Below are positions 1 through 9,673 of a DNA stretch of 64,000 nt, in pieces (the stretch's first letter is position 1; every line of letters begins with the position of its first letter). A program made the translations under genes and the position numbers. The stretch is taken from assembly GCF_014697545.1 (NCBI RefSeq), contig NZ_JACJSA010000023.1:62001-126000 (forward strand), in the 5' to 3' direction. The notes under the pieces were generated by a model. That model saw nothing but the letters and a program-made list of their open reading frames with translations. It had not been told where the DNA came from and ran no database searches. The DNA comes from Oscillatoria sp. FACHB-1407. Its GTDB lineage: Bacteria; Cyanobacteriota; Cyanobacteriia; Elainellales; Elainellaceae.

Positions 1-2635
1 GCAGGCGATTATCTCGGACATCATCCACCACCAGAATGCGGTAAGTAGGTTGTCCGGGTGCCAGTCCCACCACGCGGCGTGTGGTCTTAGGCGTGGTGAG
101 TTCAGTGGAACTGCTCGCCTGCGCCTGAATCTCAAACTGAAAGATGCTGCCCTGCCCAACAGTGCTGGTAACCGTGATATCGCCCCCCATCAACTGCACA
201 AAATGGCGACTGATGGTTAGCCCCAACCCCGTTCCCTGATTAGATTGTCGCCCTGTCTCCGTTTGCACAAAGGGTTTGAACAGTTTAGAGATTTCGTGGG
301 GTGCAATCCCAGTTCCGGTGTCCTCTACTTCAAATTGCAGAACGATCGCATTTTGAGTTTCGTCTCCTGGAGGCTCACCCTCAGTTGACGCTGGGATGGT
401 TGCCGATTTGCTGTCAGCGGTAGCTGGAGTTTGTTGCCGTACGCGCAAGGTGACACCACCATCGTGAGTAAACTTGACCGCATTGCCCAACAAGTTAATC
501 AACACCTGACGCAGTTTGTTTTCGTCAGTTTTGACATATTGCGGCACGCCAGGAGCGAGATCGAGGATCAGTTGCAAGCCTTTAGATTTGGCTCGCAGTT
601 CCAACATCTCAGTGAGGGTTTCGAGCAGGTAATACAGATCAAACGAGGTGGGATTGAGGGTGACTCGTCCTGCCTCGATTTTGGACATGTCTAACACATC
701 GTTAATCAGTGCCAGCAGGTGTTCGCCACTGCGGCTAATGATGTTGAGATTGTCCTTTTGTCGAGTGGAAGCTTGCGCGTCGTTGAGCATGACCTGCGTG
801 AAACCCAAAATGGCATTGAGCGGCGTTCGCAGTTCGTGGCTCATGTTTGCCAAAAACTCACTCTTAGCCCGATTTGCGGCTTCTGCGGCTTCTTTTGCCT
901 GTTGCAGGGCGACTTCTGCCTGTTTGCGATCGCTGATGTCACTGTTAACGTATAAAACACAGGGTTCGCCGTTGAGTTCAATCACCTCGGCTGACAACAA
1001 CACGGTGCCAATCTCACCCGACTTTTTGCGGTAATCAATCTCTAGATTGTGAATGAAGCCTTGTTCTTGAAGGGTTTGAACCACCTTTTGAGCATCCTGT
1101 GGGTCAACCCACAGATTTAAGTCTTTGGCACTCTTACCGATCACCTCTTCTTCTGAATAGCCTGTTCGCTTCAGGTAACTATCATTCGCGTCAATGATTT
1201 TGCCGTCGGCCAACGTGGCGATCGCGATCGGTTCTGGCGAAAACCGAAATGCCGTTGAAAACTTTTCCTCTGATTGCCGCAAAGCTTCGGTACGCTCGGC
1301 AACTAGTTTTTCCAGCCCTTTAGAATATTCTGCCAGTTGCTCGTGGGAGAGCTTTAACTGGTGACTCATATGGTTAAATGCTCGTCCCAAAGTCTTCAGT
1401 TCTAGCGACCCACGGGCATTTACCTGTTGATTCCAGTTGCCCTGAGACAGAGATTCCGATGCCTGACTGAGTTCAAAGAGCGGTTTTGTGATCCAGCGGC
1501 TTGTGACAATGCTGATGATAATGGACACGACTAATGCTGCGAGACAGAGCAATGCCGTGTTGCGGATGTTTTCTTTAATCTTGCCAGTAAACTCAGATTC
1601 GGGAACCACGACCACTACCAGCCAGTTCAAGTCCTGCATCTCTTGCAGATACTCGCTGCTCATGTCGTACAGGGGTTTCACTTGCACAAAATAGCGATCG
1701 CCCCCAAACTCATAATCCAACGTCTGATTTGTCTTAATTTGAGTTAAATCTGCAAACTCATCTTCAAGATGGCGGGCGATCGCACGAGTCACTTCATTAC
1801 CGCTGTAGATCGCCAGCAACCGTTCCTCAACCCCCTGGTTTGACCGCCGGATGGGTGGTTCATCGGTAGATGTTGCGACCAGCAAGCCATTTCGCTCCAT
1901 GATGAAGGTCTGCCCGGTATCTCCCACCTTCAATTCCTGAAGAAACTCGCTCAGGCTAGACGGAGTCAGCGTTGCTGTCACTACCCCCAGCAACTCGCCA
2001 TTCAACCCATACACAGGTTGACTCGCAGGGAGCAACAGTTGATTTGTGTCCCGTGCGGTATAGATGGTAGACCAGGTAGCTCTGCCTTTATTCACCGCTG
2101 CTTTATACCAGGAGCGAGCCCGTGGATCAAAATTGGTCAAGGGTTCACGAACCGTCGCACGATTGCCCTGAGATCCCATCGACCAGGTACGTGTCACCCC
2201 ATCCATCGAGCGGTCAAGGATACCTAACCGGAATTCAAAAAATGGGCGACGACCAATACCAATGTAGTTGCCTGTTTCGGTGGCGATCGCAATGAAGGTG
2301 AGGTCTTTAAATTCCTTCATCTGCCGCCATAGATAGCGATCGAGGCTCTGCACATCGTTCAGATTGAGCAACCCCAGACGAATCGCACCCGCATTAATTT
2401 GATTAATCGTTTGAGGAGCTTCCAAATAGGTGTTGAGCTTGTCTGTGACGCGATCGCTCACTTCCTCTTGCAGTTGGCTCACCAAATCTTCAATCGCCTG
2501 CTTGCCAGCCAGATAGGAGAGATATCCGGTCAAGCCCACAATCGCGATAATCTGCAAGACAAACGGCACGATGAGCACCGTCCTCAAAGGAACCTTGCCC
2601 GAAATAGTGGCGACAAAGCGGCGTGCAGCTTGCAT
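1..2635 (-). CDS. Hybrid sensor histidine kinase (3' end outside window)
   Basis: Membrane-bound two-component sensor. Reading from an ATG at 2635, with an in-frame stop four codons upstream, the product has an N-terminal membrane helix (about residues 20-45). A long extracytoplasmic dCache-like sensor follows (to about 340), then a second membrane helix, a HAMP region, a PAS domain, and a HisKA domain with the H-box MSHELRTPLN. The phosphoacceptor is His600. An HATPase_c domain with GTGLGL follows, and then the beginning of a receiver domain (ILVVDD) that runs off the window. It is therefore a hybrid kinase of at least 878 residues. The ligand cannot be told. No partner regulator gene is visible in the window. 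The frame is open throughout. Confidence 0.93.
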   Translation of the reverse strand, partial: MQAARRFVATISGKVPLRTVLIVPFVLQIIAIVGLTGYLSYLAGKQAIEDLVSQLQEEVSDRVTDKLNTYLEAPQTINQINAGAIRLGLLNLNDVQSLDRYLWRQMKEFKDLTFIAIATETGNYIGIGRRPFFEFRLGILDRSMDGVTRTWSMGSQGNRATVREPLTNFDPRARSWYKAAVNKGRATWSTIYTARDTNQLLLPASQPVYGLNGELLGVVTATLTPSSLSEFLQELKVGDTGQTFIMERNGLLVATSTDEPPIRRSNQGVEERLLAIYSGNEVTRAIARHLEDEFADLTQIKTNQTLDYEFGGDRYFVQVKPLYDMSSEYLQEMQDLNWLVVVVVPESEFTGKIKENIRNTALLCLAALVVSIIISIVTSRWITKPLFELSQASESLSQGNWNQQVNARGSLELKTLGRAFNHMSHQLKLSHEQLAEYSKGLEKLVAERTEALRQSEEKFSTAFRFSPEPIAIATLADGKIIDANDSYLKRTGYSEEEVIGKSAKDLNLWVDPQDAQKVVQTLQEQGFIHNLEIDYRKKSGEIGTVLLSAEVIELNGEPCVLYVNSDISDRKQAEVALQQAKEAAEAANRAKSEFLANMSHELRTPLNAILGFTQVMLNDAQASTRQKDNLNIISRSGEHLLALINDVLDMSKIEAGRVTLNPTSFDLYYLLETLTEMLELRAKSKGLQLILDLAPGVPQYVKTDENKLRQVLINLLGNAVKFTHDGGVTLRVRQQTPATADSKSATIPASTEGEPPGDETQNAIVLQFEVEDTGTGIAPHEISKLFKPFVQTETGRQSNQGTGLGLTISRHFVQLMGGDITVTSTVGQGSIFQFEIQAQASSSTELTTPKTTRRVVGLAPGQPTYRILVVDDVRDNRL

Positions 2636-3120
2636 GGATGGGGGCTATTTAGAGGAAACGGACTCTACTAGAGAAAAACGGCTCTAGTCCAGAAAGTCAG
2701 AAAACAACGAGATACGGAGAAGGAATCACCAGTATCCACTAAATGTATCTGTAAACCTATATTTCGTTGCAGTTCGTTTCAGAAATTACAGGTTTGGGGA
2801 GATGAGGGTGGAGAAGGGTTGTTGGTCAATCGCTGGTTAACTGACAAAATTCTGAAACCCTTGATATTCAGTGCTGTGACTGGCGAATTGAAGTCGCACC
2901 TATCCGATCGAAATCCACCTTGCGCACCTATACATCAAGCTCTGAAACCCAAAGTTCTCTGAAACCCACATCGGCGGGTTTTGCTCCTACCACTGCGATT
3001 TCAACCACCAGTATAAAAGATGTATCAGGCAGTCAGTTCAGCCTCTCATGTCGCTCTACCTTCTCTTCACTTAAGCCCTGCTGTTGTTGCCTTTCACCTA
3101 CTTTTGTCAGTCAGCCAGGC
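2636..3120. other. Intergenic region with a possible decayed repeat copy
   Basis: No convincing gene. Bases about 2881-3030 resemble, weakly, the reverse-oriented roughly 165 bp hairpin-chain repeat found complete at 53245-53410: GGCGAAT at the start, and GGTTTTGCTC followed by an AACC-type stem further in. It is probably a degenerate copy. The upstream part should hold the promoter of the sensor kinase, but no clear -35/-10 pair stands out. Confidence 0.4.
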
Positions 3121-3217
3121 TATATAGCAACCCTAAATGATTTGTGAAAGTGCCCGCCCGATGGGCGGGCACTTTCACAAATCACCTTTTTCACAAATCA
3201 GATAGGACTGCTATATA
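3121..3217. mobile_element. MITE-like 97 bp inverted-repeat element, copy 1
   Basis: The ends are TATATAGCA (3121) and TGCTATATA (ending 3217), a perfect 9 bp terminal inverted repeat. The centre is a strong hairpin, GTGCCCGCCC / GGGCGGGCAC. The reverse complement aligns along its length with 22309-22401, so the same element is present twice in opposite orientations. It has no coding capacity. It ends one base before the stop codon of the sulfotransferase gene, so its hairpin probably lies in that gene's 3' region and may serve as its terminator. Confidence 0.85.
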
Positions 3218-3218
3218 C

Positions 3219-5063
3219 TTAATGCCAGTTAAATTGCATTCCCAGATAATCTTCTAACCGCCGATTGTGAGGTTGAAAATAATCGGACAACATCTGTCGG
3301 ATCTGCGGATCGACCGATCGCTGAGTACCTGGAAAATAGTTTTGATACTTGGGTAAGCGATGATCCGCAACTCCTAAGAAATCAAACACGGTTTTCATGG
3401 TTTCGACAGGCTTCTCAAACAGCTCTTCCCCTTTGAGAATTAACAACTGCTCTTTAGGAAATAGCTTCATCCATTTTGCTAAGAAATACACATACAAGCT
3501 GATGAAGAGATAGCCTTGCTCATCAGGATAAATTTCGGGAGCGATTGAAATATCAGCCAGATCGTTAATTAAATTCATTTCAAATTGAACACTTTCCTCG
3601 AGCGATCGCTTCTCCTGAAACACCCACTTTGATCGGTGATAGTAATGGGAAATCGTTCGTTCAACAGGATTTCGCAATAGAACAATGAGTTTTGTGTTGG
3701 GCAGGTGAGAGGCAATCCGCTCAGCCACTTTAGAAGTATTGAAATAAAGTGGGCTTGCTTCTCCTGAGAGGAAAGAAGAGTGCTCAGTTCGGCGTGGGAA
3801 ATGGGCTAAATACCACTCCATACCTCGCCCAAAGTTGTAGGCAAAAAAGTTAATTTCTTTTTTGATAGCAGGCAATATTTGCGGGTGTTGGGTGAGATAT
3901 CGATAGAGCGATGTTGTGCCAGATTTCATCGTTCCAATGATTAAAAAGTCAGGTTTTTGAGGCGTTCCTGCATCCCAATGTCCCTCAACGTAACCCGGAT
4001 GGGATTTTAGCAGCTTACTATAACTGGCAGATTGGTAATGGTGTAATGCTTCATTGATCTGCTTTTTGAGCATCAATAAATCACCCAGGCTGTTGTGTAC
4101 GGCTGCCTGATGCGGTTGTAAGTGAATCAAGTGTTGATGAAAAGCAATGACCTCATCTAACTGGCTGGAGCTCAGTTTTTGATAGGCATATTTCAACCCG
4201 TAATACAGCAGATCAAAATTGTCATAAATGTGTTTAAAGTCGGGTTGTAGCCGAATGATTTTTCGGTAACAACGCATGGCTTCGTAAAGCCTTTCTTGAC
4301 GAATTAATACTTCAGCCAGGTAATAATATGACCAGACAAACGTCGGATTGAGTTGTGTTGCTTGATGATAGTGGGCGATCGCCTCATTCGGGTCAAGTTT
4401 CACCAAAGCCTCTGCCAGATAGTGATGAAACCAGGAGGAATCAGGGGTTTGCTCTAGCCCACGTCGATACCACTCCACCAATTCTGCCAATCGCCCCTGC
4501 CGAGTTAGCAGGTTTCTCACTCCATGATGGGAGCCATGATAGGAGGGGTTGAGTTCGATGGATTGGTAGTAGTGCGCGATCGCCTCCTCCAATTTGTCCT
4601 GTTGCTCCAGCACCTCTGCCAACGTGTGGTGTGACCAGGAAAAAGCAGGGTTGAGTTCGATTGCCCGCTGATAACAGACCGTTGCGGCTTCCCATTGCCC
4701 CTGTTGTTGCCACAGGTTTCCCAGGCTGTGGTGAGCACCGTAATAGGTAGGATTTAGCTCGATGGCGCGGTTGTAGTGGGCGATTGCCTGATCCAGTTGT
4801 CGCTGTTGGGTCAACACGTCCCCCAGATGCAGGTGCGACCAGGAGAGATCGGGGTCTAGCTCGATCGCACGTTGATAATGGGCGATCGCGGCTTGGGTCT
4901 GCCCCAATTTGGTCAGGGCTTCTGCCAGGTGATGATATGACCAGGAGAAGTCAGGATTCAGGGCGATCGCAGCTTCAAAGGCAGCAACCGATTCGTTGAG
5001 TTGACCTGCCTGTTTTAGCTGGTTGCCCTGCTGAAAGTAGGTTAGAGCAGTGTCTTGGCTCAT
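3219..5063 (-). CDS. TPR repeat protein fused to a sulfotransferase domain
   Basis: 614 residues. Residues 1-345 are consecutive tetratricopeptide repeats of 34 residues with a distinctive WSHHxLAE signature. Residues 370-610 form a PAPS-dependent sulfotransferase of the heparan-sulfate/NodH type. It has a 5'-phosphosulfate loop GTMKSGTTSLYRYL (377-390) and a 3'-phosphate-binding motif LLRNPVERTISHY (462-474). The predicted reaction is transfer of sulfate from PAPS to a sugar or protein acceptor, with the TPR part holding the acceptor or a partner. No signal peptide or membrane helix is evident. The next gene upstream (5404-7581) carries the same repeat signature. The acceptor is unknown. An extracellular polysaccharide is the likeliest guess. 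Confidence 0.9.
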   Translation of the reverse strand: MSQDTALTYFQQGNQLKQAGQLNESVAAFEAAIALNPDFSWSYHHLAEALTKLGQTQAAIAHYQRAIELDPDLSWSHLHLGDVLTQQRQLDQAIAHYNRAIELNPTYYGAHHSLGNLWQQQGQWEAATVCYQRAIELNPAFSWSHHTLAEVLEQQDKLEEAIAHYYQSIELNPSYHGSHHGVRNLLTRQGRLAELVEWYRRGLEQTPDSSWFHHYLAEALVKLDPNEAIAHYHQATQLNPTFVWSYYYLAEVLIRQERLYEAMRCYRKIIRLQPDFKHIYDNFDLLYYGLKYAYQKLSSSQLDEVIAFHQHLIHLQPHQAAVHNSLGDLLMLKKQINEALHHYQSASYSKLLKSHPGYVEGHWDAGTPQKPDFLIIGTMKSGTTSLYRYLTQHPQILPAIKKEINFFAYNFGRGMEWYLAHFPRRTEHSSFLSGEASPLYFNTSKVAERIASHLPNTKLIVLLRNPVERTISHYYHRSKWVFQEKRSLEESVQFEMNLINDLADISIAPEIYPDEQGYLFISLYVYFLAKWMKLFPKEQLLILKGEELFEKPVETMKTVFDFLGVADHRLPKYQNYFPGTQRSVDPQIRQMLSDYFQPHNRRLEDYLGMQFNWH

Positions 5064-5190
5064 AGAGTCATGTTCTGATAGATACAGCGATTGAGGAACG
5101 GGTTGACCTGAGTTCGAGATCAGGATTTTGGTGATTTATGACTGACGCACTTAAAGCCTGAAACTTTGATCCCGCCCTGCCCCCTTCTAA

Positions 5191-5284
5191 GGCTAAACCG
5201 ACCTCGTCGCAGGCAAACCCTGGCTTTTCAGTTGGCTCTGGTAGCCGTGAATGGATTCGCCAGGGGTTCAACCCAACTTGACGG
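5191..5284. repeat. Hairpin-chain repeat, partial copy A
   Basis: Aligns with the second half of the copy at 57336-57507: AAACCGACCT near the start, GGATTCGCCAGG, then CAACTTGACG at the end. It lacks the first stem. It lies in the 340 bp gap (5064-5403) between the two TPR genes, and the rest of that gap shows no gene. Confidence 0.65.
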
Positions 5285-5403
5285 TCATGAAAGCAGGCTG
5301 CAAGGGTGGAACCCCTGACTGCCCCTGATTGCAAGCCTTCTGACCGTTGAGATCAACCTGTAGTCGGTTAAGACGCAGGACATGATTGCCGGGATCTCCC
5401 CTA

Positions 5404-7581
5404 CTAAACGGGTTCGCGTTGGATCAGATGAATCGCTTGAGAAAAGGCTGCGATCGCCTCTTCCCACTGTTCCTGATCGATCAATGCCTCGCCCAATGCC
5501 TCATAAAGGCCAACACTGGGTTGCAGTTGAATCGCCTGTTGATAGTGGGCGATCGCCTCATCCCAACGGTCTTGTTGCCGCAACAGGTGACCCAACTCAG
5601 CGTGAGCCTGGGGATGGTCGGGTTGGAGTTGCAACGCCACTTGATAAAAGATGACAGCTTTATCAGGACGATCTTGTGAAGCAGATGCCTGTCCTAGTTT
5701 GCAATACAGGTCAGGGTCAGCAGGTTTAAACTCCAGTGCTTTATGGCAAAGATGCATGTTCTCTGGTTCCAGCGTGAGCGCATCGCGATAATGCTGCTCA
5801 GCCATGCCTCGCTTTTGCTGTGCCTGACGCTCCAGTGCAGCGGCTTGTTGACACAACACATCGCCAATCTTTTGATGAATGTAACCCAGACTAGGAGCCA
5901 ATCGCAGAGTTTCCTGATAATGAGCGATCGCTTCATCCCAGCGTTCCAGTTTGACGCAGGTTTCCGCCAGATTGTAAGCCGACCAGGGAAAGGCAGGATG
6001 CAATTCCTGTGCGCGTTGAAAGGCGATCGCGGCGGGTTGCCACTGGCGCAATTCAAATAGGGCTGACCCCAGGTTGTGGTGCGACCAGGAACAGGTCGGA
6101 TTCAGTTCGATCGCCCGTTGATAGGAGGCGATCGCTGCCTGCCATTGGTGCAACTTGAGACAGGTATCGCCCAGTTTGTGGTGCCCTTCCCAAAAATCGG
6201 GTTGCAGTCGGGTTACTTCGCGGAAGTGGTGTGCCGCATCTTGCCAGCGTTCCAGTTCAAACAGAGCATTGCCCAAATTATGGTGTGACCAGTGCAATGT
6301 AGGATTCACAGCTAGAGCCTGCTGATAGGCAGCGATCGCCTCCTCTAGCTGACGCTGACGAAACAGCAAATCTCCCAGTTGATGCTGGGTTTCCCAGAGG
6401 TCGGGTTGCAGTCGGGTTGCCGCCTGAAAACAGGGAATCGCTTGTTGCCACTGATCGTGTTGCACTAAGACATTCCCCAGTTTGAGGTAACCCTGCACCG
6501 AGTTGGGGTCAAGCTGGATCACTTTTTGAAAGCAAGCGATCGCCCCTTTCCAGTCGCCCTGTTGCTTTAACAGATTGCCCAACTTGAGATGGGGATCGGC
6601 AAATTTCGGGACAAGCTGCGCCACCTGACGATAGATGGCGATCGCTCCTTCAAGGTTGCCCCGCTCCAGAGTGGCATCCCCCACCTTCAACAACCCCTCA
6701 GCAGCCACAGAATTTGGCTCCAGAGCCAGTGCTCGATGCCAACACTGAGCCGCTTTTTCGAGTTGGTTGGTCTGACTCCAGACCTTTGCCAGGTTGCGAT
6801 AAGCTCCAGCAAAGTCTGGCTTTAGCTCAATCGCTTTTTGATAACAGGCGATCGCCTCCTGCCACTGATGTCGCTGCGCGTAGAGACTGCCCAGATTGGC
6901 GTGAGCTTCGGCAAACTCTGGCTTCACTTGAATTGCCATCACGTAGCAACTCTTCGCTTCTTCCGTGCGTCCGGTGGCTTGCAGCGCATTCCCCAGGGTT
7001 TTGTAAGCGATCGCTGCTTCTGGTTCTAACTGCGACAGGGCTTGTTCGGCTGAGGCGATCGCCCCTTCCCAATTGCCATTGGCGTAGAACTGTTCAGCTT
7101 GCTGTCGATAATGGTGCAGCGGAGAGAGCGCATGGGACGTAGGGTGCGGGGAATGAAGGTTTTGAGCGGAGTCTTCTGCCACAAACCCGTTGGAATGACC
7201 GTTCGCATGATGCCCATTGGACTGAGAACCAGGATGGCTTGCACTCGCCGGGGGGGAATGCTTTGCAGATTGCCCGTTGGAGCCATTGGACGAAGATTGC
7301 TGGCTGCCCAGATCAATCGCCCGACGATAATACACAACGGCTTCGTCCAGTTTGCCCTGCTGGCTCAATGCCTCGGCAAGACACTGGTATGCCTCTGGAT
7401 TTTGAGGATCGAGTTGAATGGCACGACGATAACAGGCGATCGCCTGTGACCACTTCTTTCGCTGAAACAGCAATTTTCCAGCACGAATGAAATCTCTAGG
7501 GTAAGCCTGCGTCTCGTTAGGTGTCTGCGAATCCTGCTGGGCTAAAACCTGAGTGGCAGTTGCTTGAACTGAGGAAACCAT
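5404..7581 (-). CDS. Large TPR repeat protein
   Basis: 725 residues, almost entirely TPR units (about 17 by eye). A Ser/Asn/Gly/His-rich linker about 65 residues long separates the first two repeats from the rest. Several repeats carry WSHHNLG, the signature seen in the neighbouring TPR-sulfotransferase, so the two genes probably share an origin. The start was placed at the ATG at 7581 because GGAGAAGG lies about 5 bases upstream. The frame is open further up without a comparable site. There is no catalytic domain, signal peptide or membrane helix. It is probably a scaffold or docking protein, and may work with the sulfotransferase encoded downstream on the same strand. Confidence 0.88.
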   Translation of the reverse strand: MVSSVQATATQVLAQQDSQTPNETQAYPRDFIRAGKLLFQRKKWSQAIACYRRAIQLDPQNPEAYQCLAEALSQQGKLDEAVVYYRRAIDLGSQQSSSNGSNGQSAKHSPPASASHPGSQSNGHHANGHSNGFVAEDSAQNLHSPHPTSHALSPLHHYRQQAEQFYANGNWEGAIASAEQALSQLEPEAAIAYKTLGNALQATGRTEEAKSCYVMAIQVKPEFAEAHANLGSLYAQRHQWQEAIACYQKAIELKPDFAGAYRNLAKVWSQTNQLEKAAQCWHRALALEPNSVAAEGLLKVGDATLERGNLEGAIAIYRQVAQLVPKFADPHLKLGNLLKQQGDWKGAIACFQKVIQLDPNSVQGYLKLGNVLVQHDQWQQAIPCFQAATRLQPDLWETQHQLGDLLFRQRQLEEAIAAYQQALAVNPTLHWSHHNLGNALFELERWQDAAHHFREVTRLQPDFWEGHHKLGDTCLKLHQWQAAIASYQRAIELNPTCSWSHHNLGSALFELRQWQPAAIAFQRAQELHPAFPWSAYNLAETCVKLERWDEAIAHYQETLRLAPSLGYIHQKIGDVLCQQAAALERQAQQKRGMAEQHYRDALTLEPENMHLCHKALEFKPADPDLYCKLGQASASQDRPDKAVIFYQVALQLQPDHPQAHAELGHLLRQQDRWDEAIAHYQQAIQLQPSVGLYEALGEALIDQEQWEEAIAAFSQAIHLIQREPV

Positions 7582-7932
7582 AAGCCTTCTCCGGATGCAC
7601 AGTAGATTGGGCAAGGGTTTGAACTGCAACAGTTTAACCCTCATCCTTTCGCGGTATGTCATCCGATAGAGAGAAATTTGGTAAGAAAGCAGGGTGGAAG
7701 GTTAAAGGAGGGGAGTAAGGGAATGAGGGAGTAAGGGAGTAGAGAAGTCGTGATTGGATGTGTCAATTAGAGCGTGTCAGTCATCCGTTTCACCCGCCCG
7801 CACGTAAACGGCGGGCTAACCCACAAAGTCCACTCAAGGGGACTAAAACCCGCTTCCAGTCTGCTTTAGCAGACTTCATCTCATGAGCCCGCACTTCAGT
7901 CGCGGGTGGGTTAGAGCGAAGGCAGGATGGGG
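7582..7932. other. Intergenic region upstream of the TPR gene
   Basis: No gene seen. It contains a purine-rich tract with GGGAGTAAGGGA-like units (7700-7745). From 7790 to 7915 there is GC-rich sequence with CCCGC/GCGGG inverted pairs typical of cyanobacterial intergenic repeats. The promoter of the TPR gene should lie here. Confidence 0.4.
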
Positions 7933-8039
7933 TTTTATAGCCGTAGCCACATTCCATGGAGCGAAGGCGAGTCAGAAAGCCTCCCCAGCAGTAGGGGTTG
8001 AGCTGCTCGCTTTGTCCTAAGCTTTCTGACCAAAGCTAT
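7933..8039. repeat. 107 bp dispersed repeat, copy 1
   Basis: Begins TTTTATAGCCGTAGCCACAT and ends CTGACCAAAGCTAT. It aligns end to end with 12349-12456 (108 bp), where the element forms the 3' end of rsmD. Internally, GTCAGAAAGC (7971-7980) is an exact inverted repeat of GCTTTCTGAC (8021-8030), giving a long stem-loop. Confidence 0.8.
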
Positions 8040-8077
8040 CCACAAAATTCTGGACACACCCGTGATTTACTCTATTA

Positions 8078-8180
8078 CCCCTTTACCCCTTCTACCCCTC
8101 TACCCCTCTACCCCTCTACCCCTTTACCCCTTCTACCCCTCTACCCCTCTACCCCTCTACCCCTCTACCCCTCTACCCTA
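8078..8180. repeat. Octamer tandem repeat (TACCCCTC units)
   Basis: About a dozen units of TACCCCTC, with TACCCCTT and TACCCCTTC variants. The array ends just before the stop codon of the DUF3370 gene at 8194. On the gene's strand it is a purine-rich GAGGGGTA array immediately downstream. It is a simple tandem repeat and not coding. Confidence 0.9.
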
Positions 8181-8193
8181 TCACTCCTATTTC

Positions 8194-9579
8194 CTACTCC
8201 CCACCCTCTAGCGTCCTCACCGTCAACACCTGTGGCGGCGTGGAATCTGGCGGATAGAGAAATGAGAACTCGACTAAACGGCGATCGCCTGCTGGCATTT
8301 CCAGGGTCACCAGAGGTTCCCCTTGTTGCCCGCGTCGCTGCACCAAGTGGACATAGCGGGTGCGAGGCACGCCCTGATCGTCGCTGTAACGCAAACGCAC
8401 TGTCCCTCTGAAAAAAGTAGCGGTGGGTAAGGGGTCAAAAAAGCGTAGTCCGTCGCGACTCAACCGATCTTCTTTAAGGGGTGTTTCGAGCGTCACGGTT
8501 ACAGTCTGGGTCTGGTCTGTTGAGTTCTGCAACGGCAACGCCAGGTCGTATTGAATGCCATAGTTGCCATGGGCTTGATATGCCGTATCGGGATAACGCA
8601 CCAGCATTTCAGCCGTTTGATTTTGCTCGGTGCCCAACCTGCCCGCCACCAGCGTACTCAATCCATAGGAAAAGGCTTCCCCTACAGCTGGAATCGTCAG
8701 ATAGCTGGTAGTCGGGTTGTCAGTCACCTGAGCATTCCAGCGAGAGCCGAGGGCAACTCCTGCTACACGACTGTAGATCACGTTTCCGGGTGCGCCAGGG
8801 GGTGTAGGGGTGCGATCGCGTGGGGTTGACAGTTCCCCTGTATTCAGCAACGCCTGCCATTCTTCTAAATTGGGCGCACGCTCAGTGCCATCCGGGTTCA
8901 AACGCGCCAACAACGCCAAACTCGCCGCATAGACCGTGTCACTACTCCGCAACCGCATCAGGGTCGATCGCCCGTTCAGTGGTGGGTCGAGGGTTGCCAC
9001 AGGAATCGGCAAATTCAGCAACATTTCATAACCCCCCGGTGGCACCACCACCTGCGCCGGAAAGAGTTCCGTTCTCTCGCCACGCAAAATGTCGCTGGTG
9101 ACCCGACTGCCCGGTCCTGCATAGACTGTACCCAGTGGGTTATCGACCACCGGGGGGAGTTGGATAAAGGGAGCATCAGGTTGGCTCAAATAACTCGCCG
9201 CCTGGAGCACATCCACCGTAACGGGTTCATTACCCGGATTGTAGAGAATAATACCCAGGTATAAGCTGGTTAAATTATCAGGGGCGATCGCCCGAAAGAC
9301 ATGATGGGCAAATACATCAAATCGCCCTGAGAAGGGGAAGTTGAGGTGAGCCGCTGGGGTTGCTCTATTTTGGGGTGGAAAAGTGGAGAGTAGAATACCC
9401 TCATTGCCAACCAACTCTGGGCTATTACTGTTAAATACTGGAACTGCATCAAGTTGCCCCGGCAGAGGACGCACTTGCTGTGGTCGAACAATCTCTTGAG
9501 GGGTAGGGGTTGGCGTTGGTACAGGAGTTGGCACAGAAGTCGCTTGAGCCAAAGTCAGCAGCGAAAGAACAGCAAACAT
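8194..9579 (-). CDS. DUF3370 domain-containing protein
   Basis: 461 residues. It starts with a short hydrophobic segment (MFAVLSLLTLAQA) that looks like a signal peptide. A Thr/Pro-rich stretch and the family-typical segment RPQQVRPLPGQLDAVPVFNS follow. The rest is mostly predicted beta structure with no known catalytic motif. The DUF3370 family is largely cyanobacterial and its function is not known to me. The signal sequence suggests it acts in the periplasm or outside the cell. Its 3' end abuts an octamer tandem repeat, and it is divergent from the gene at 9674. Confidence 0.88.
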   Translation of the reverse strand: MFAVLSLLTLAQATSVPTPVPTPTPTPQEIVRPQQVRPLPGQLDAVPVFNSNSPELVGNEGILLSTFPPQNRATPAAHLNFPFSGRFDVFAHHVFRAIAPDNLTSLYLGIILYNPGNEPVTVDVLQAASYLSQPDAPFIQLPPVVDNPLGTVYAGPGSRVTSDILRGERTELFPAQVVVPPGGYEMLLNLPIPVATLDPPLNGRSTLMRLRSSDTVYAASLALLARLNPDGTERAPNLEEWQALLNTGELSTPRDRTPTPPGAPGNVIYSRVAGVALGSRWNAQVTDNPTTSYLTIPAVGEAFSYGLSTLVAGRLGTEQNQTAEMLVRYPDTAYQAHGNYGIQYDLALPLQNSTDQTQTVTVTLETPLKEDRLSRDGLRFFDPLPTATFFRGTVRLRYSDDQGVPRTRYVHLVQRRGQQGEPLVTLEMPAGDRRLVEFSFLYPPDSTPPQVLTVRTLEGGE

Positions 9580-9673
9580 TGAGTTTCAAACGGTTTGTAG
9601 TAGGAGCTACTGATTATCATGTCATTAAAAGTCACTCTGCTTAAACAGCTTTAAAGCCTTGGGAAGATAATCT

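Noticed and set aside
2920..3147. Open frame of 75 codons on the plus strand
   Set aside because: Low-complexity Ser/Thr/Cys product overlapping a probable decayed repeat and the start of a MITE-like element, with no ribosome site.
7998..8411. Open frame of 137 codons on the plus strand
   Set aside because: Consists mostly of the octamer repeat translated as PLYPSTPLPLYPSTP, and overlaps the end of the DUF3370 gene.
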